From contig NZ_CP109132.1 in NCBI RefSeq assembly GCF_035918015.1, positions 5,456,001-5,520,000 of the forward strand: 64,000 bases of DNA, written 5' to 3'. The stretch is from Streptomyces sp. NBC_01754. Its GTDB lineage: Bacteria; Actinomycetota; Actinomycetes; Streptomycetales; Streptomycetaceae. The notes under the pieces were generated by a model. That model was not told the origin of the DNA. It worked only from the letters and a program-made list of their open reading frames with translations, and ran no database searches. Shown piece after piece: positions 31,883 through 41,162 of the stretch. How positions within the stretch are numbered: the first letter of the stretch is position 1; each line of letters begins with the position of its first letter. The position numbers and the translations under genes were made by a program.

Positions 31883-34752
31883 GCACCGCCGACAGCGCTG
31901 CCGAGGTGCGTTCCCCTGACGTGAGCACCCCTGCTCCGAGCCCTTCCGGCGTTCCGGCCGCCGCCCCGGGACCCGCGCCACAGGGCACCTTCACCGCACT
32001 GCGTACGCAGATGCGGGAGGCGGCCACGGCGTTCGCCGGCGGGCCCGACGCGCTGGAGGACATCCTCCTCGGCCTTGTGGCCGACGTGGACCGCGCGGTC
32101 TCCGAGCCGCTGGAGGTCTTCCCCGTCTGCCACCACTCGCCCGCCTCGGCGGTCGCGATGGCACGCCGGCTGCGGGAGAAGCAGCCGAAGGTCGTGTACC
32201 TGGAACTGTGCGAGGACATGGCGCCGCTCCTGACGGAGCTGCGCAACTGCCGCCTCCCGGTGGCCGTCCAGTCCTTCGCCACCGAGACGGACGGCCTCCC
32301 GGCCGAGTGGGCGCCCCTGTCGGTGGTCGCGCCGATCACCGAGGCATCCGCCGAGTACCAGGCCATCGCCTACGCCCTGGACACCCCCGGGGTGGAGCTC
32401 GTCCTGGTCGACCGTTCGTCCGACCACGTCTTCCAGTGGGACGCGCGGGCGCACGATCCGGCGCCCGGGGCCGCTCCTGACGCGCCGCCCGCCGACGAGG
32501 AGGCCGCGCTGCACGGAGACGCGGTCGGCGTGGAGCTCGGCGACCTGCGGCCGCGCTTCGCCGAGCTGGAGGAGCACCTGCTGCGCCACGGGAAGGTGCG
32601 GCACTGGTCGGAGTGGTGGCACCAGTACGTCGAGCTGCCGCTCGGCGACGGCGACCACGACACCTACCGCCAGGTCATGCTGCTGATCGGCAGCCTCTTC
32701 CGCCGCCTGGCACCCGGCGATCCGCACCGGGTGCGGGTGGACGAGGACCGCGAGCGCTACATGTGGACCAGGATGCGCGAGCACCTGGCCGCCACCGGCA
32801 CCGATCCGGAGGACTGCCTCTACGTCTGTGGCGCCTTCCACGCGGTCAGCCGTGTCGAGGAGTTCGGCGTCGGGGGCAGCGACACCTTCGAGATCACCCC
32901 GCGCAGCGCCACCGTGTGGCTGCACGGCCTGATCCCGTCCAGCCACGCGGCCATCGAGGCGCAGTTCGGTCTCGCGGGCGGCTCGGTGTCCATCGCCGCC
33001 ACGCAGTGGGCGAAGAACCTCAAGCGCACCCGTGTGAAGCCGTACGTCCTGGCCGGCCAGGCCGGTACGCGGAAGCCCAAGGCCAGGAAGACGGCGGCCG
33101 CCCCGGCCCCCGTACCGGCCGCCCCGGCCTCGGACAGGCTGACCGGCTTCCTTCGGCGGCCCCCGGCGCCGGACCGGCTGGACGAGGCCGAACTGCTCGG
33201 CTGGTCCGTGGAGATCGTGCGCGCCGCCCGCCGCAACGGGTACCTGGCCTCGACCGCCGACGCCATCGCCGTGTTCGAGACGTCGATCCTGCTGGCCGGG
33301 ATGCGCGACCGGGCCAAGCCGACGCCGTACGACTTCCAGGACGCGGCCGTCACCTGCATCGAGAAGGACACGGTGCCCGGCCGGCGCGACGTCCGCCGCA
33401 TCGTCGAGAGCATGATGGGCGGTGACCGGGTCGGTCAGGTCGGCTACGACGCGCTGCCGCCCCTCGCCCGGGACGTACACGACCGGCTGGCCCCGCTCGG
33501 CCTCGAGCTCCAGCGGCGCGGGGTGCGGCGCGCCCTGCTGGACATCACCTCCCGGCCGGAGCTCGAAGCCTGCTCCGACGTGCTGTGGATGCTGCGGTAC
33601 CTGATGCCGCAGGGTGCGGCACGGGCGATCATGGGGGAGCGGAAGCTGGGGGAGCGGCCCATCCAGGAGTCGTGGGACCTGGCCCTCGGCACCCACCAGC
33701 GGGCCCTCATCGAGCTCGGTTACGAGGGCGTCAGCATCGAGCAGGTCCTGGAACAGCGCCTGCGCCGCGAGGCGTACGCCCCGCGGGCCACCGCGGCGAC
33801 CGTCCTGGCGGCCGTCGAGGACGCCACGCTGTACCTGCGCAGCCGCCGCCTCGCCGACGAGCTGGGCAACCACGCCCTGGAGGTGCTCTCCGCCGAGCGC
33901 AGTGTCGACGGCGCACCGGAGGTCCTGCGCCGGGTGCGGCGGCTGCTGGCGTACTACCGCACCAGTGAACCCGTGCTGCCGCCCTGGATCGAGGCCTTCA
34001 CCAAGGCCGGGTACGCGCACTACTGCACCCTGCTGCCCACCGCCTTCACCGACGACGAGGCCGCGGTCCGCCATGTCGCGGCGATGCTGGGCTTCCTGTT
34101 CGGCATGGAGAGCCTGGCCCTGTCGCTGGGCTGCGACCGCACCCAGCTGGAGCTGGCCGTCGTCCAGTCCCATCCCCGGGACCCGGCGAAGACGGCGCTG
34201 CTGTGGGCGGCCCAGGTCCATCTCGGAGGGCTGACCCGCGCCCAGCTGCGGCAGACCTGCGACGGACTGCTGGGCAACCCGCTGGTGGTGCCCGCCTACC
34301 CCCAGTACCTCAGTGGTTTCGTGCACGCCCTGGAGCCCGTGCCGGGGCTCGCCGACTTCGTGGTGGAGGCGGTGTCCCAGGCGTTCGGGCGGCTGCCCGA
34401 CCCGGTGCTCCTGCCGTGGCTGCCGGTCCTGATCACCACCCTGCGCAAGGAGGGTTCGGCGCTGGCCCCGCTGCTGATCCGCGAGGCCGGGCGGATCTTC
34501 CCCGGCCGGCTGGCGGCGCTGGACGCCTGGGTGCCCCCGTGGCTGGACCGGGCGGAGCCGGTGGCGCCGCGTCCGGCGGGCGGTACCGGCGGCTGTGCGC
34601 TGCTGGCCGCCCATCCGGCGGCGTGCGACGCGGTGGCGGAGCTGCTCGGCTGTGAGGGGATGTGGGAGACGGCAGGCCCGCCCGGCGCGGTCCTGACCGG
34701 GCTGTACCCGGACACGGCGGCGGCACTGGAGGCGCTGCTCACCGGCGTGTGA
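31879..34752 (+). CDS. DUF5682-like large protein of the MoxR-vWA system
   Basis: 957 aa. After a disordered Pro/Ala N-terminus (~35 residues) it shows the features I associate with DUF5682: VFPVCHHSPASAVAMARRL (Cys84-His85-His86), PKVVYLELCEDM, and a later YVCGAFHAVSRVEEF motif, reminiscent of a TraB/PrgY-like metal-binding fold. The second half is long helical repeat-like sequence. A conserved CHHS start plus acidic and late His residues suggests a metal-dependent hydrolase or binding core, but that is inference. GTG 31879 overlaps the MoxR stop. Last gene of the five-gene operon. Confidence 0.8.
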   Translation: MSTADSAAEVRSPDVSTPAPSPSGVPAAAPGPAPQGTFTALRTQMREAATAFAGGPDALEDILLGLVADVDRAVSEPLEVFPVCHHSPASAVAMARRLREKQPKVVYLELCEDMAPLLTELRNCRLPVAVQSFATETDGLPAEWAPLSVVAPITEASAEYQAIAYALDTPGVELVLVDRSSDHVFQWDARAHDPAPGAAPDAPPADEEAALHGDAVGVELGDLRPRFAELEEHLLRHGKVRHWSEWWHQYVELPLGDGDHDTYRQVMLLIGSLFRRLAPGDPHRVRVDEDRERYMWTRMREHLAATGTDPEDCLYVCGAFHAVSRVEEFGVGGSDTFEITPRSATVWLHGLIPSSHAAIEAQFGLAGGSVSIAATQWAKNLKRTRVKPYVLAGQAGTRKPKARKTAAAPAPVPAAPASDRLTGFLRRPPAPDRLDEAELLGWSVEIVRAARRNGYLASTADAIAVFETSILLAGMRDRAKPTPYDFQDAAVTCIEKDTVPGRRDVRRIVESMMGGDRVGQVGYDALPPLARDVHDRLAPLGLELQRRGVRRALLDITSRPELEACSDVLWMLRYLMPQGAARAIMGERKLGERPIQESWDLALGTHQRALIELGYEGVSIEQVLEQRLRREAYAPRATAATVLAAVEDATLYLRSRRLADELGNHALEVLSAERSVDGAPEVLRRVRRLLAYYRTSEPVLPPWIEAFTKAGYAHYCTLLPTAFTDDEAAVRHVAAMLGFLFGMESLALSLGCDRTQLELAVVQSHPRDPAKTALLWAAQVHLGGLTRAQLRQTCDGLLGNPLVVPAYPQYLSGFVHALEPVPGLADFVVEAVSQAFGRLPDPVLLPWLPVLITTLRKEGSALAPLLIREAGRIFPGRLAALDAWVPPWLDRAEPVAPRPAGGTGGCALLAAHPAACDAVAELLGCEGMWETAGPPGAVLTGLYPDTAAALEALLTGV

Positions 34753-35140
34753 CGGCGCCGGTGACGGGCGGAGCGGCCTCCCGGCCGCGTGCCCGGCCGG
34801 GACGCCGGAGGACGGGCCCGGCCGGGACGCCGGGGGAGATGCCCGGCGGCCCGGCCCACAGGGACCCCGACGCCACGCCGTCTCAGATAGTAGGAAGTCC
34901 GAGTAACTGTGGAGACAGATCGCCCCGGCTGTCCTAACTTTGTAGGAGCCGAACGATTCGCGTGATCCAGCGACCGGCGGTCGTGAGTGCGTGCCCCGAA
35001 GCAGGCAATCCCTGCGGCACCCCGCTCCCCGCCCCTTCCGGCGCCTCGAAATCCCGGTTTCGACCATCACGTCGTGCCTCGATGTCACGGTGCGCGAAGC
35101 CCCCGTTCCCGCCCCTGCGATCTCAAGGAGTCGATCCGTC
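34753..35140. other. Intergenic region with short tandem repeat and conserved-looking leader
   Basis: 388 bp without a long ORF. It contains a GC-rich direct repeat (CCCGGCCGGGACGCCGG near 34794-34810, and again near 34825-34841). After that comes a distinctly less GC-rich stretch (34885-34945) with TAACTTTG and TAGGAAGTCC elements that may hold the promoter for the 42-aa ORF and leuB. No terminator with a T-run is visible. Confidence 0.4.
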
Positions 35141-35269
35141 ATGACCCAGACCACAGTCCGCCGCGTCCGCCACACCCCCCGCCCCGCCGACGTGGAGCGC
35201 AAGAACGCCGCCGCCGCCCTCCAGCGGGCCCTCGACCGCCGCGACAACGGCGGATCGACCGGTCACTGA
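35141..35269 (+). CDS. Conserved-looking 42-aa small protein upstream of leuB
   Basis: 42 aa, MTQTTVRRVRHTPRPADVER at the start then KNAAAALQRALDRRDNGG. Strong AAGGAG (35125-35130) 10 nt before the ATG. It is basic and Arg-rich, with a central helix; it lacks the run of Leu/Ile/Val codons expected for an attenuation leader. It lies 86 nt before leuB in the same direction. Good ribosome site and codon use suggest a real small protein; function unknown. Confidence 0.65.
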   Translation: MTQTTVRRVRHTPRPADVERKNAAAALQRALDRRDNGGSTGH

Positions 35270-35355
35270 CGATCCGGGCAGATCCGGACCCTCCCGTACG
35301 TCCGCATGATGGACGGCGGATGTCATGGGGTGGGACGGAAGGCTAGGGTGCAGCC

Positions 35356-36399
35356 ATGTCTCGCAGCATCGATCTCGCAGTGATCCCCGGCGACGGTATC
35401 GGCCAGGAGGTCGTCACCCAGGGCCTCAAGGTCCTGGGCGCCGTCCTCCCGTCGGACGTGAAGCTGGAGACCAAGGAGTACGACCTCGGCGCCCAGCGCT
35501 GGCACCGCACCGGCGAAACCCTCCCGGACGCGGAGCTGGAGGCGCTCAAGAAGCACGACGCGATCCTCCTCGGCGCCATCGGCGACCCGTCCGTGCCGTC
35601 GGGGGTCCTGGAGCGCGGCCTGCTCCTGAAGCTGCGGTTCGCCTTCGACCACTTCGTGAACCTGCGGCCCTCCAAGCTGTTCCCGAACACCGCGACGCCG
35701 CTGGCCGGCCGCCCCGAGATCGACTTCGTCGTCGTCCGCGAGGGCACCGAGGGCCCCTACACGGGCAACGGCGGCTCCCTGCGTACGGGCACCGAGCACG
35801 AGGTCGCCACCGAGGTCAGCGTCAACACCGCCCACGGTGTCGAGCGGGTCGTCCGGGACGCCTTCGCGCGTGCCGCAGCCCGCCCGCGCAAGAAGCTGAC
35901 GCTGGTCCACAAGAACAACGTCCTCGTGTACGCCGGCCACCTGTGGAAGAACATCTTCGACGCGGTCGCGGCCGAGTACCCCGAGGTCACCACCGACTAC
36001 CTGCACGTCGACGCGGCGACGATCTTCTTCGTCACCCAGCCGGAGCGCTTCGACGTCATCGTCACCGACAACCTCTTCGGTGACATCCTCACCGACCTCG
36101 CCGCCGCCGTGACCGGCGGTATCGGCCTGGCCGCCTCCGGCAACATCAACCCGACGGGCGCGTTCCCGTCGATGTTCGAGCCGGTCCACGGCACGGCCCC
36201 CGACATCGCGGGCCAGGGCAAGGCCGACCCGACCGCCACGATCCTCTCCGTCGCCCTCCTGCTGCGCCACCTCGGTTACGAGCCCGAGGCCGTGCGCATC
36301 GAGGAGGCCGTCTCCGCCGACCTCGCGGAGCGCGAGGGCAAGGCCGCGCGCAGCACCGACGAGATCGGCGACGCGCTCGCGGTACGCGTAGCGGGCTGA
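35356..36399 (+). CDS. leuB: 3-isopropylmalate dehydrogenase
   Basis: 347 aa, actinobacterial type. Oxidatively decarboxylates 3-isopropylmalate to 2-oxoisocaproate with NAD in leucine synthesis. Motifs: [10 protein letters not shown], the substrate Arg in [27 protein letters not shown], the catalytic Lys in KNNVLVYAG, metal-binding aspartates in [16 protein letters not shown], and the NAD loop [23 protein letters not shown] 35356 has AGGG upstream. A strong hairpin follows. Confidence 0.95.
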   Translation: MSRSIDLAVIPGDGIGQEVVTQGLKVLGAVLPSDVKLETKEYDLGAQRWHRTGETLPDAELEALKKHDAILLGAIGDPSVPSGVLERGLLLKLRFAFDHFVNLRPSKLFPNTATPLAGRPEIDFVVVREGTEGPYTGNGGSLRTGTEHEVATEVSVNTAHGVERVVRDAFARAAARPRKKLTLVHKNNVLVYAGHLWKNIFDAVAAEYPEVTTDYLHVDAATIFFVTQPERFDVIVTDNLFGDILTDLAAAVTGGIGLAASGNINPTGAFPSMFEPVHGTAPDIAGQGKADPTATILSVALLLRHLGYEPEAVRIEEAVSADLAEREGKAARSTDEIGDALAVRVAG

Positions 36400-36416
36400 C
36401 CCGACGTCTCTCTTTC

Positions 36417-36450
36417 GAAGCCGCCGGGTCGCAACGCACCCGGCGGCTTC
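36417..36450 (+). terminator. Terminator after leuB
   Basis: A 13-bp perfect stem, GAAGCCGCCGGGT (36417-36429) / ACCCGGCGGCTTC (36438-36450), 18 nt after the leuB stop. The rest of 36400-36672 is the ilvE upstream region, where GATAAT at 36543-36548 could be a -10. Confidence 0.8.
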
Positions 36451-36672
36451 ACCTCGCGGTCCCCGGGTGCCACCATCGACCCCCGGACCGCTTTTTCGCG
36501 TCTCCGCAAAACACGTCATTTCGTGCACGGCCACTCGAGAGCGATAATCGAACGCGTGGCCGTGGCTTGCGGGAGAGCTCGGACGTCCTACCATCTGTGC
36601 CGCGCTGTGCCGGACGGGAGCCGACGCGAAACGCGGTCCATCACACACAAGACCGGTGAAGGACACGCACTC

Positions 36673-37776
36673 ATGACGACGCCCACGATCGAGCTCAAGC
36701 CCTCCTCTCATCCGCTGTCCGACGCGGAGCGCGAGGCGATCCTGGCCAACCCGGGATTCGGCCGCCACTTCACCGATCACATGGTGACCATCAGCTGGAC
36801 GGAGGGCCGTGGCTGGCACGACGCCCAGCTCGTCCCCTACGGACCGCTGTCGCTCGACCCGGCCAACATGACCCTGCACTACGCGCAGGAGATCTTCGAG
36901 GGCCTCAAGGCCTACCGCCGGCCCGACGGCACCGTGGCCACCTTCCGCCCCGAGGCCAACGCCGCCCGCTTCCAGCGGTCCGCCGCCCGGCTCGCGATGC
37001 CCGAGCTACCCGTGGAGACGTTCATCGCGGCCTGCGACGCCCTCGTCCGGCAGGACGAGGCGTGGGTTCCGGCCCACGGCGGCGAGGAGTCCCTCTACCT
37101 GCGCCCCTTCATGATCGCCTCCGAGGTCGGACTGGGCGTGAGGCCCGCCAACCAGTACCTCTTCCTCGTGATCGCCTCCCCGGCCGGCGCCTACTTCCCC
37201 GGCGGGGTGAAGCCCGTCTCGATCTGGCTCTCCCAGGACCGGGTCCGCGCGGTCCCCGGCGGCATGGGCGACGCCAAGACCGGCGGCAACTACGCCGCCT
37301 CCCTCCTCGCCCAGGCCGAGGCGGCCCAGCAGGGCTGCGACCAGGTCGCCTACCTCGACGCCGTCGAGCACACGTGGGTCGAGGAGCTCGGCGGGATGAA
37401 CCTCTACTTCGTCTACGAGCGGGAGGACGGCGGCAAGCGGATCGTCACCCCCTCCCTCACCGGCTCCCTGCTCGCGGGCGTCACCCGCGACTCGCTGCTC
37501 ACCGTCGCACGGGACCTCGGCCACACCGCCGAGGAGAGCCGCGTCTCCATCGCCCAGTGGCGGGACGACACCGCGAACGGCACCCTCACCGAGGTCTTCG
37601 CCTGCGGCACCGCCGCCGTCATCACCCCCGTCGGCACCGTGAAGTCGGCGGACGGGGAGTGGACCCAGGGCGACGGCACCCCCGGCGAGGTCACCCTCCA
37701 GCTGCGCGAGCGCCTGCTGGACATCCAGCGCGGCGTCGCCGAGGACACCCACGGCTGGATGCACCCCCTCGGCTAG
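36673..37776 (+). CDS. ilvE: Branched-chain amino acid aminotransferase
   Basis: 367 aa, fold-type IV PLP enzyme. Transaminates the 2-oxo acids to Val, Leu and Ile. Motifs: [33 protein letters not shown], the catalytic lysine in [14 protein letters not shown], and the PLP-binding [15 protein letters not shown] segment. The frame is open from 36523, but ATG 36673 with GAAGGA upstream gives the family N-terminus [12 protein letters not shown] large hairpin follows. Its location between leuB and cimA groups the branched-chain genes. Confidence 0.95.
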   Translation: MTTPTIELKPSSHPLSDAEREAILANPGFGRHFTDHMVTISWTEGRGWHDAQLVPYGPLSLDPANMTLHYAQEIFEGLKAYRRPDGTVATFRPEANAARFQRSAARLAMPELPVETFIAACDALVRQDEAWVPAHGGEESLYLRPFMIASEVGLGVRPANQYLFLVIASPAGAYFPGGVKPVSIWLSQDRVRAVPGGMGDAKTGGNYAASLLAQAEAAQQGCDQVAYLDAVEHTWVEELGGMNLYFVYEREDGGKRIVTPSLTGSLLAGVTRDSLLTVARDLGHTAEESRVSIAQWRDDTANGTLTEVFACGTAAVITPVGTVKSADGEWTQGDGTPGEVTLQLRERLLDIQRGVAEDTHGWMHPLG

Positions 37777-37794
37777 GCCGCGCCGCCCGCCCGG

Positions 37795-37853
37795 CCCCCG
37801 CGCGAAGGCCGCACCCCCTGGAACGTCCACGGGGCACGGACTTCGCGCGGGGG
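37795..37853 (+). terminator. Terminator after ilvE
   Basis: A 13-bp perfect stem CCCCCGCGCGAAG (37795-37807) / CTTCGCGCGGGGG (37841-37853), with an inner CCCC/GGGG pairing in the loop. It starts ~18 nt after the ilvE stop. Confidence 0.7.
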
Positions 37854-37939
37854 CGCGCACCGGTGGACACGGGCACCGGCCGGGTGTGCGGTGGACCTCC
37901 CGCCCGCATTCTGAGACGGGGCGGGGAACAGGTGCGCGT

Positions 37940-38008
37940 ATGTGCAACACTGCGTGCGTGTCCTCGTCCGCCATGATTATCGGCAGCAGGCGCGCCGGTC
38001 CGCAGTGA
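37940..38008 (+). CDS. cimA leader peptide (isoleucine attenuation)
   Basis: A 22-codon ORF (or 11 codons from the internal ATG at 37973: MIIGSRRAGPQ). It holds adjacent isoleucine codons ATT ATC (37976-37981) right after the internal ATG. ATT is rare here. It is followed by a hairpin (37-38 nt after the Ile codons, stem CCGTACG / CGTACGG at 38013-38030) and then by a T-tailed terminator at 38063-38088, before cimA. cimA belongs to a route to 2-oxobutyrate and isoleucine, so Ile codons are the expected regulatory codons. Confidence 0.7.
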   Translation: MCNTACVSSSAMIIGSRRAGPQ

Positions 38009-38062
38009 CCGTCCGTACGACCACGTACGGAACGGCCATCGTGCCCCAGACCCGCGCGCAGA

Positions 38063-38088
38063 CCTCTCGCACCCGCGAGGGGTTTTTT
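38063..38088 (+). terminator. cimA attenuator terminator
   Basis: Stem CCTCTCG (38063-38069) / CGAGGGG (38076-38082) with one G-U pair, followed by six T (38083-38088). It lies between the Ile leader peptide and cimA, and its stem plus T-run closely mirrors the ilvB attenuator terminator at 1652. Confidence 0.8.
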
Positions 38089-38189
38089 CGTTTTCCGGCC
38101 CTCACCTCGGCCGGGGCGAGGCACGCGAGATGATGGGGGCAAGTGGAGCCGATTCGTCCGGATCCGCTCACCGACAGGAGTCAGACAGC

Positions 38190-39797
38190 ATGACCACCAA
38201 GGCCACGGCCCCCGACGACAGTTTCCATGTCTTCGACACCACCCTGCGCGACGGTGCGCAGCGTGAAGGCATCAACCTGACGGTCGCGGACAAGCTGACC
38301 ATCGCCCGGCACCTGGATGCCTTCGGCGTCGGTTTCATCGAGGGCGGCTGGCCCGGCGCCAACCCCCGCGACACCGAGTTCTTCGCCCGCGCCCAGCAGG
38401 AGATCGCGTTCGAGCACGCCCAGCTCGTCGCGTTCGGTGCCACCCGCCGCGCCGGCGGAAAGGCCGCCGAGGACCCGCAGGTGCAGGCGCTCCTGGACTC
38501 CGGCGCCCCGATCGTCACACTGGTCGCCAAATCCCACGACCGCCACGTCGAGCTGGCCCTGCGCACCACTCTCGAGGAGAACCTCGAAATGGTCCGCGAC
38601 ACGGTCTCCCACCTGTGCGCCCAGGGACGCCGCGTCTTCGTCGACTGCGAGCACTTCTTCGACGGCTACCGCGCTGATCCGGAGTACGCCAAGTCCGTCG
38701 TGCGTACGGCGTCCGAGGCCGGTGCCGAAGTCGTCATCCTGTGCGACACCAACGGCGGGATGCTGCCCGCACAGGTCCAGGCCGTCGTCTCCACGGTCCT
38801 CGCCGACACCGGGGCGCGGCTGGGCATCCACGCCCAGGACGACACCGGCTGCGCGGTGGCCAACACCCTGGCCGCCGTGGACGCGGGCGCCACCCACGTC
38901 CAGTGCACGGCCAACGGATACGGCGAACGCGTCGGCAATGCCAACCTCTTCCCCGTCGTCGCCGCGCTGGAACTCAAGTACGGCAAGACCGTCCTGCCCG
39001 AGGGCGCGCTCGCCGAGATGACGCGGATCTCCCACGCCATCGCCGAGGTCGTGAACCTCACGCCCTCCACCCACCAGCCCTACGTCGGGGTCTCCGCCTT
39101 CGCCCACAAGGCGGGGCTGCACGCCTCCGCGATCAAGGTCGACCCGGACCTGTACCAGCACATCGACCCCGAACGCGTCGGCAACACCATGCGGATGCTG
39201 GTCTCCGACATGGCGGGCCGGGCCTCGATCGAGCTCAAGGGCAAGGAGCTCGGGATCGACCTGGGCAGCGACCGCGCGCTGGTCGGACGCGTCGTCGAGC
39301 GGGTCAAGGAGCGCGAACTCAAGGGCTACACCTACGAGGCGGCCGACGCCTCCTTCGAGCTGCTGCTGCGCGCCGAGGTGGACGGCAGGCCCCGCCGCTA
39401 CTTCCGCGTCGAGTCCTGGCGGGCCATCGTCGAGGACCGCCCCGACGGCACCCACGCCAACGAGGCGACCGTGAAGCTCTGGGCCAAGGGCGAGCGGATC
39501 GTCGCCACCGCCGAGGGCAACGGCCCGGTCAACGCCCTGGACCGGGCGCTCCGCGTCGGCCTGGAGCGGATCTACCCGCAGCTGGCCAAGCTGGAGCTGA
39601 TCGACTACAAGGTCCGCATCCTGGAGGGCCGCACGGGCACCGACTCCACCACCCGGGTGCTGGTCACCACGGGCGACGGGGCCGGTGACTGGGCGACGGT
39701 CGGCGTGGCGGAGAACGTCATCGCCGCGTCCTGGCAGGCCCTGGAGGACGCCTACACCTACGGCCTGCTGCGGGCGGGTGTCGAGCCGACCGACTAG
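38190..39797 (+). CDS. cimA: (R)-citramalate synthase
   Basis: 535 aa, LeuA-family enzyme of the citramalate type. Condenses pyruvate with acetyl-CoA to citramalate, giving 2-oxobutyrate for isoleucine without threonine. The N-terminal HMGL-like barrel has FDTTLRDGAQREGI, the metal-site GFIEGGWPGANPRD, and HAQDDTGCAVANTLAAVDAGA with HVQCTANGYGERVGN. The C-terminal LeuA dimer/regulatory domain spans ~400-535. CimA-specific GGWPG sequence argues against isopropylmalate synthase. ATG 38190 follows CAGGAG. Expression is likely limited by the upstream Ile attenuator. Confidence 0.93.
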   Translation: MTTKATAPDDSFHVFDTTLRDGAQREGINLTVADKLTIARHLDAFGVGFIEGGWPGANPRDTEFFARAQQEIAFEHAQLVAFGATRRAGGKAAEDPQVQALLDSGAPIVTLVAKSHDRHVELALRTTLEENLEMVRDTVSHLCAQGRRVFVDCEHFFDGYRADPEYAKSVVRTASEAGAEVVILCDTNGGMLPAQVQAVVSTVLADTGARLGIHAQDDTGCAVANTLAAVDAGATHVQCTANGYGERVGNANLFPVVAALELKYGKTVLPEGALAEMTRISHAIAEVVNLTPSTHQPYVGVSAFAHKAGLHASAIKVDPDLYQHIDPERVGNTMRMLVSDMAGRASIELKGKELGIDLGSDRALVGRVVERVKERELKGYTYEAADASFELLLRAEVDGRPRRYFRVESWRAIVEDRPDGTHANEATVKLWAKGERIVATAEGNGPVNALDRALRVGLERIYPQLAKLELIDYKVRILEGRTGTDSTTRVLVTTGDGAGDWATVGVAENVIAASWQALEDAYTYGLLRAGVEPTD

Positions 39798-39842
39798 GGG
39801 CGACGCGGTGCACGCGTCGAGGTACGCCCGGAAGCCTGACGG

Positions 39843-41162
39843 CTACCCCCGGCCGTGAGTGGACCCCGTCCTGCCGGCGCCGTCCCGGCGGGGCGCCGGC
39901 AGGACGTGCCGGCCCTCCGCCGGGCGGCCGTCCGGCGCCCCGGTGTGCCGGGGCCGTGAGGCGGTGGCGGGCGAGAGCGCGGCGGCGACGAGCATGAGCA
40001 GCAGGACCGGGACCATCGCGGCGCGCAGCCCGTGGTGCTCGCCGAGGAAGCCGAGCGCCGGCGGTCCCGCCAGCAGCGCGACGTAGCCGATCCGGGAGGT
40101 CAGGGCGACGCGGCCGGTGGTGTCCGGGCCGGACTCGCCCGCCGCGGAGAGGGCCAGCGGGAAGCCGAGGGAGGTGCCGAGCCCCCAGAGCAGCACGGCG
40201 CAGCCCGCCGCTGCCGGGGAGTCGACGAAGGACACCAGGGCGATGCCGAGGGCGGTCAGCAGCGCTCCGCCGCCGAGCACCGCGGGCCGGCCGATCCGGG
40301 CGACCACGGGTCCACCGGCGAAGCGTCCGGCCGCCATGGCGACGGCGAAGCCGGTGTAGACCAACGACCCGAGGCCGGCCGGCATGTCGTGGCCGTCGAC
40401 CATGAGCAGCGGCAGCCAGTCGGTGGCGGCGCCCTCTGCCAGGGTCATGCCGAGCACCACGCCGCCGATCAGGAGCAGCCGCGGGTCGAGGTACAGGCGG
40501 CGTTCCCGGACTCCTCCGGTGTCGTCGGGGGCGGGTGGGGCCGCCCCGGCGGACCCGTTGTCCGTGGCCCGCGGGCGACCGATACCGGGGCGCAGTCCGG
40601 GCACCGCGAAGGCGAACAGACCGACCCCGAGGAGCAGCACGACCACCAGGTGCCAGGGCACCGGGAAGCCGGCCGCGGTGCCGGCCACCCCGAGGCCCGC
40701 CCCGACCACGGTGCCCAGGCTGTAGCAGCCGTGCAGGGCCGGCAGGACGGGCCTCGCGAGTTCCCGCTCCAGGACGGAACCGTCGACGTTGCTGGCGACC
40801 TCCGAGAGGCCCACACCGGCGCCGAGGAGGAGCAGGCCGAAGGCCACCGACGGCGCCGAGGACACCGTCGTGCCCAGGGCCATCGTTCCCACGCCGGCGA
40901 GCACCAGACCCATTCCGGCGACGATGACGGGGCGTGTCGAGAACCGTGCCACCAGGACCCCGGCCACCAGGATACCGAGCATCGAGCCGATCGACATGCC
41001 GAAGAGCACCAGGCCCATCTCGGCGGTGGAGGCGCCGAGCCGGTCCCGGACGTCGGGGGTCCGGGTCACCCAGGTGGCGAGCGACAGACCGGGTATCGCG
41101 AAGCACAGCCGTAGGGCCGCGCGGTGACGGCGGAGCGGCTTGTCCGGGGGCAGGGGGGCCAT
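39843..41162 (-). CDS. MFS transporter
   Basis: 439 aa with ~12 membrane segments. The fold resembles the YbjJ/fucose-permease-like MFS group (LCFAIPGLSLATWVTRTPDVRDRLGAS at the N-terminus, GLVLFGMSIGSMLGILVAGVLVARFSTRPVI). A Gly/Asp-rich loop lies in the middle (residues ~190-215), and the C-terminus is Arg/Gly-rich. Substrate unknown. It is convergent with cimA, and the terminator hairpin at 39868 lies within its last codons. Confidence 0.88.
   Translation of the reverse strand: MAPLPPDKPLRRHRAALRLCFAIPGLSLATWVTRTPDVRDRLGASTAEMGLVLFGMSIGSMLGILVAGVLVARFSTRPVIVAGMGLVLAGVGTMALGTTVSSAPSVAFGLLLLGAGVGLSEVASNVDGSVLERELARPVLPALHGCYSLGTVVGAGLGVAGTAAGFPVPWHLVVVLLLGVGLFAFAVPGLRPGIGRPRATDNGSAGAAPPAPDDTGGVRERRLYLDPRLLLIGGVVLGMTLAEGAATDWLPLLMVDGHDMPAGLGSLVYTGFAVAMAAGRFAGGPVVARIGRPAVLGGGALLTALGIALVSFVDSPAAAGCAVLLWGLGTSLGFPLALSAAGESGPDTTGRVALTSRIGYVALLAGPPALGFLGEHHGLRAAMVPVLLLMLVAAALSPATASRPRHTGAPDGRPAEGRHVLPAPRRDGAGRTGSTHGRG
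39868..39905. terminator. Bidirectional hairpin between cimA and the MFS gene
   Basis: A 14-bp perfect stem GTCCTGCCGGCGCC (39868-39881) / GGCGCCGGCAGGAC (39892-39905). It lies 70 nt after the cimA stop and inside the final codons of the convergent MFS gene. Confidence 0.7.

Noticed and set aside
30544..35247. Antisense open frame of 1567 codons, and similar long ones at 1500-4115, 43132-45006 and 55743-57830
   Set aside because: They mirror real genes on the other strand, have Gly/Asp/Arg/Val-rich composition caused by high GC at codon position 3, and have no ribosome site. High-GC artefacts.
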